DNA of 64,000 nt. It comes from Sphaerimonospora thailandensis. GTDB taxonomy: Bacteria > Actinomycetota > Actinomycetes > Streptosporangiales > Streptosporangiaceae. Every line of letters starts with the position of its first letter. Within the stretch, counting starts at the first letter, position 1. Below are positions 63,824 to 64,000 of this stretch, one piece after another. A model generated the notes under the pieces. It saw only the letters and a list, made by a program, of their open reading frames with translations, searched no databases and was not told where the DNA came from. The stretch is taken from assembly GCF_016863115.1 (NCBI RefSeq), contig NZ_BOOG01000014.1, positions 1-64,000 on the forward strand. Reading direction: 5' to 3'. A program made the translations under genes and the position numbers.

Positions 63824-64000
63824 TCAGTGGCCGGAGAGCAGGTGGGCGAGCTGACGCTCGACCTCCTGGTTGGCCACGAACAGCAGTTCGTCGCCCGCCT
63901 CCAACGGGTCGTCGGCGGAGGGTACGAGGACCCGGCTCTCGCGCAGGATCGCCACGAGGGCGGCGTCCTCCGGCCAGGGAACCGACCCGGCTCGTTGGCC
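63824..64000 (-). CDS. TrkA family potassium uptake protein, 3' end only
   Basis: 58 codons at the right edge, read on the minus strand to TGA 63824-63826. The reading PWPEDAALVAILRESRVLVP, then DDPLEAGDELLFVAN and a LAHLL end, is a TrkA-C (RCK-C) domain. Corresponds to CeoC/TrkA of the mycobacterial neighbourhood. The N-terminal RCK domain is outside the window. Confidence 0.88.
   Translation of the reverse strand, partial: GQRAGSVPWPEDAALVAILRESRVLVPSADDPLEAGDELLFVANQEVERQLAHLLSGH

Overview
The window is high-GC actinobacterial DNA. The gene content (SepH, DUF3710, DUF4193, DUF3159, a zinc-ribbon/RNase H-CobC pair beside rnpB, a SCO2521-SCO2524-type cluster, ATGA/GTGA start-stop overlaps and leaderless GTG genes) points to a filamentous actinomycete, probably a Streptosporangiales-type relative of Streptomyces. 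The order-level placement is inference from gene content only.

Layout. 1-7 kb: 3' end of a DUF222/HNH gene, an ABC exporter whose ATPase is fused to a secreted-type alpha/beta hydrolase, an unknown multi-pass membrane protein and an orphan histidine kinase. 7-12 kb: copC-copD and a multidomain secreted GH18 chitinase, separated by three hairpins. 12-17 kb: a membrane-anchored TAP-like hydrolase whose nucleophile serine is displaced, a LacI regulator with probable operators, and a DAO-family FAD oxidoreductase behind a repeat- and hairpin-rich intergenic region. 16.8-22.5 kb: a tightly packed minus-strand operon of SCO2524-, SCO2523- (variant P-loop), SCO2522- and SCO2521-type proteins plus a membrane protein. 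Its function is unknown and it is the best candidate here for an undescribed system. 22.7-28 kb: a D-2-hydroxyacid dehydrogenase with a ThDP decarboxylase-like enzyme, a second orphan kinase and an M20 peptidase.

28-31.3 kb is a conserved block: Nif3, zinc-ribbon coiled coil, RNase H/CobC and RNase P RNA. 31.3-37.5 kb is accessory DNA: an integrase remnant directly after rnpB, an AbiEii-type toxin pair, a 30-codon mini-ORF with a structured leader before a small Cys-containing secreted protein, a DUF2079 membrane protein, a DJ-1/PfpI remnant, a Phd/RelE-type pair, and an AAC(3)-family acetyltransferase coupled to an SDR gene. 38.6-44 kb: a long disordered membrane-anchored protein, a PEBP lipoprotein, two PH-domain membrane proteins and a HicB/HicA pair.

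44-64 kb is mostly core genome: sepH with a very long linker, a sugar-lactone oxidase, an MFS transporter, a lytic transglycosylase, ferrochelatase, an S9 peptidase, an inositol monophosphatase, a two-component system, DUF4193, otsA with a DasR-like palindrome upstream, DUF4235, an AI-2E family exporter, then dut, DUF3710, OB-fold, DUF3159 and the end of a TrkA gene. The last block matches the mycobacterial Rv2692-Rv2697c neighbourhood. No intact transposon, CRISPR array or tRNA was seen.
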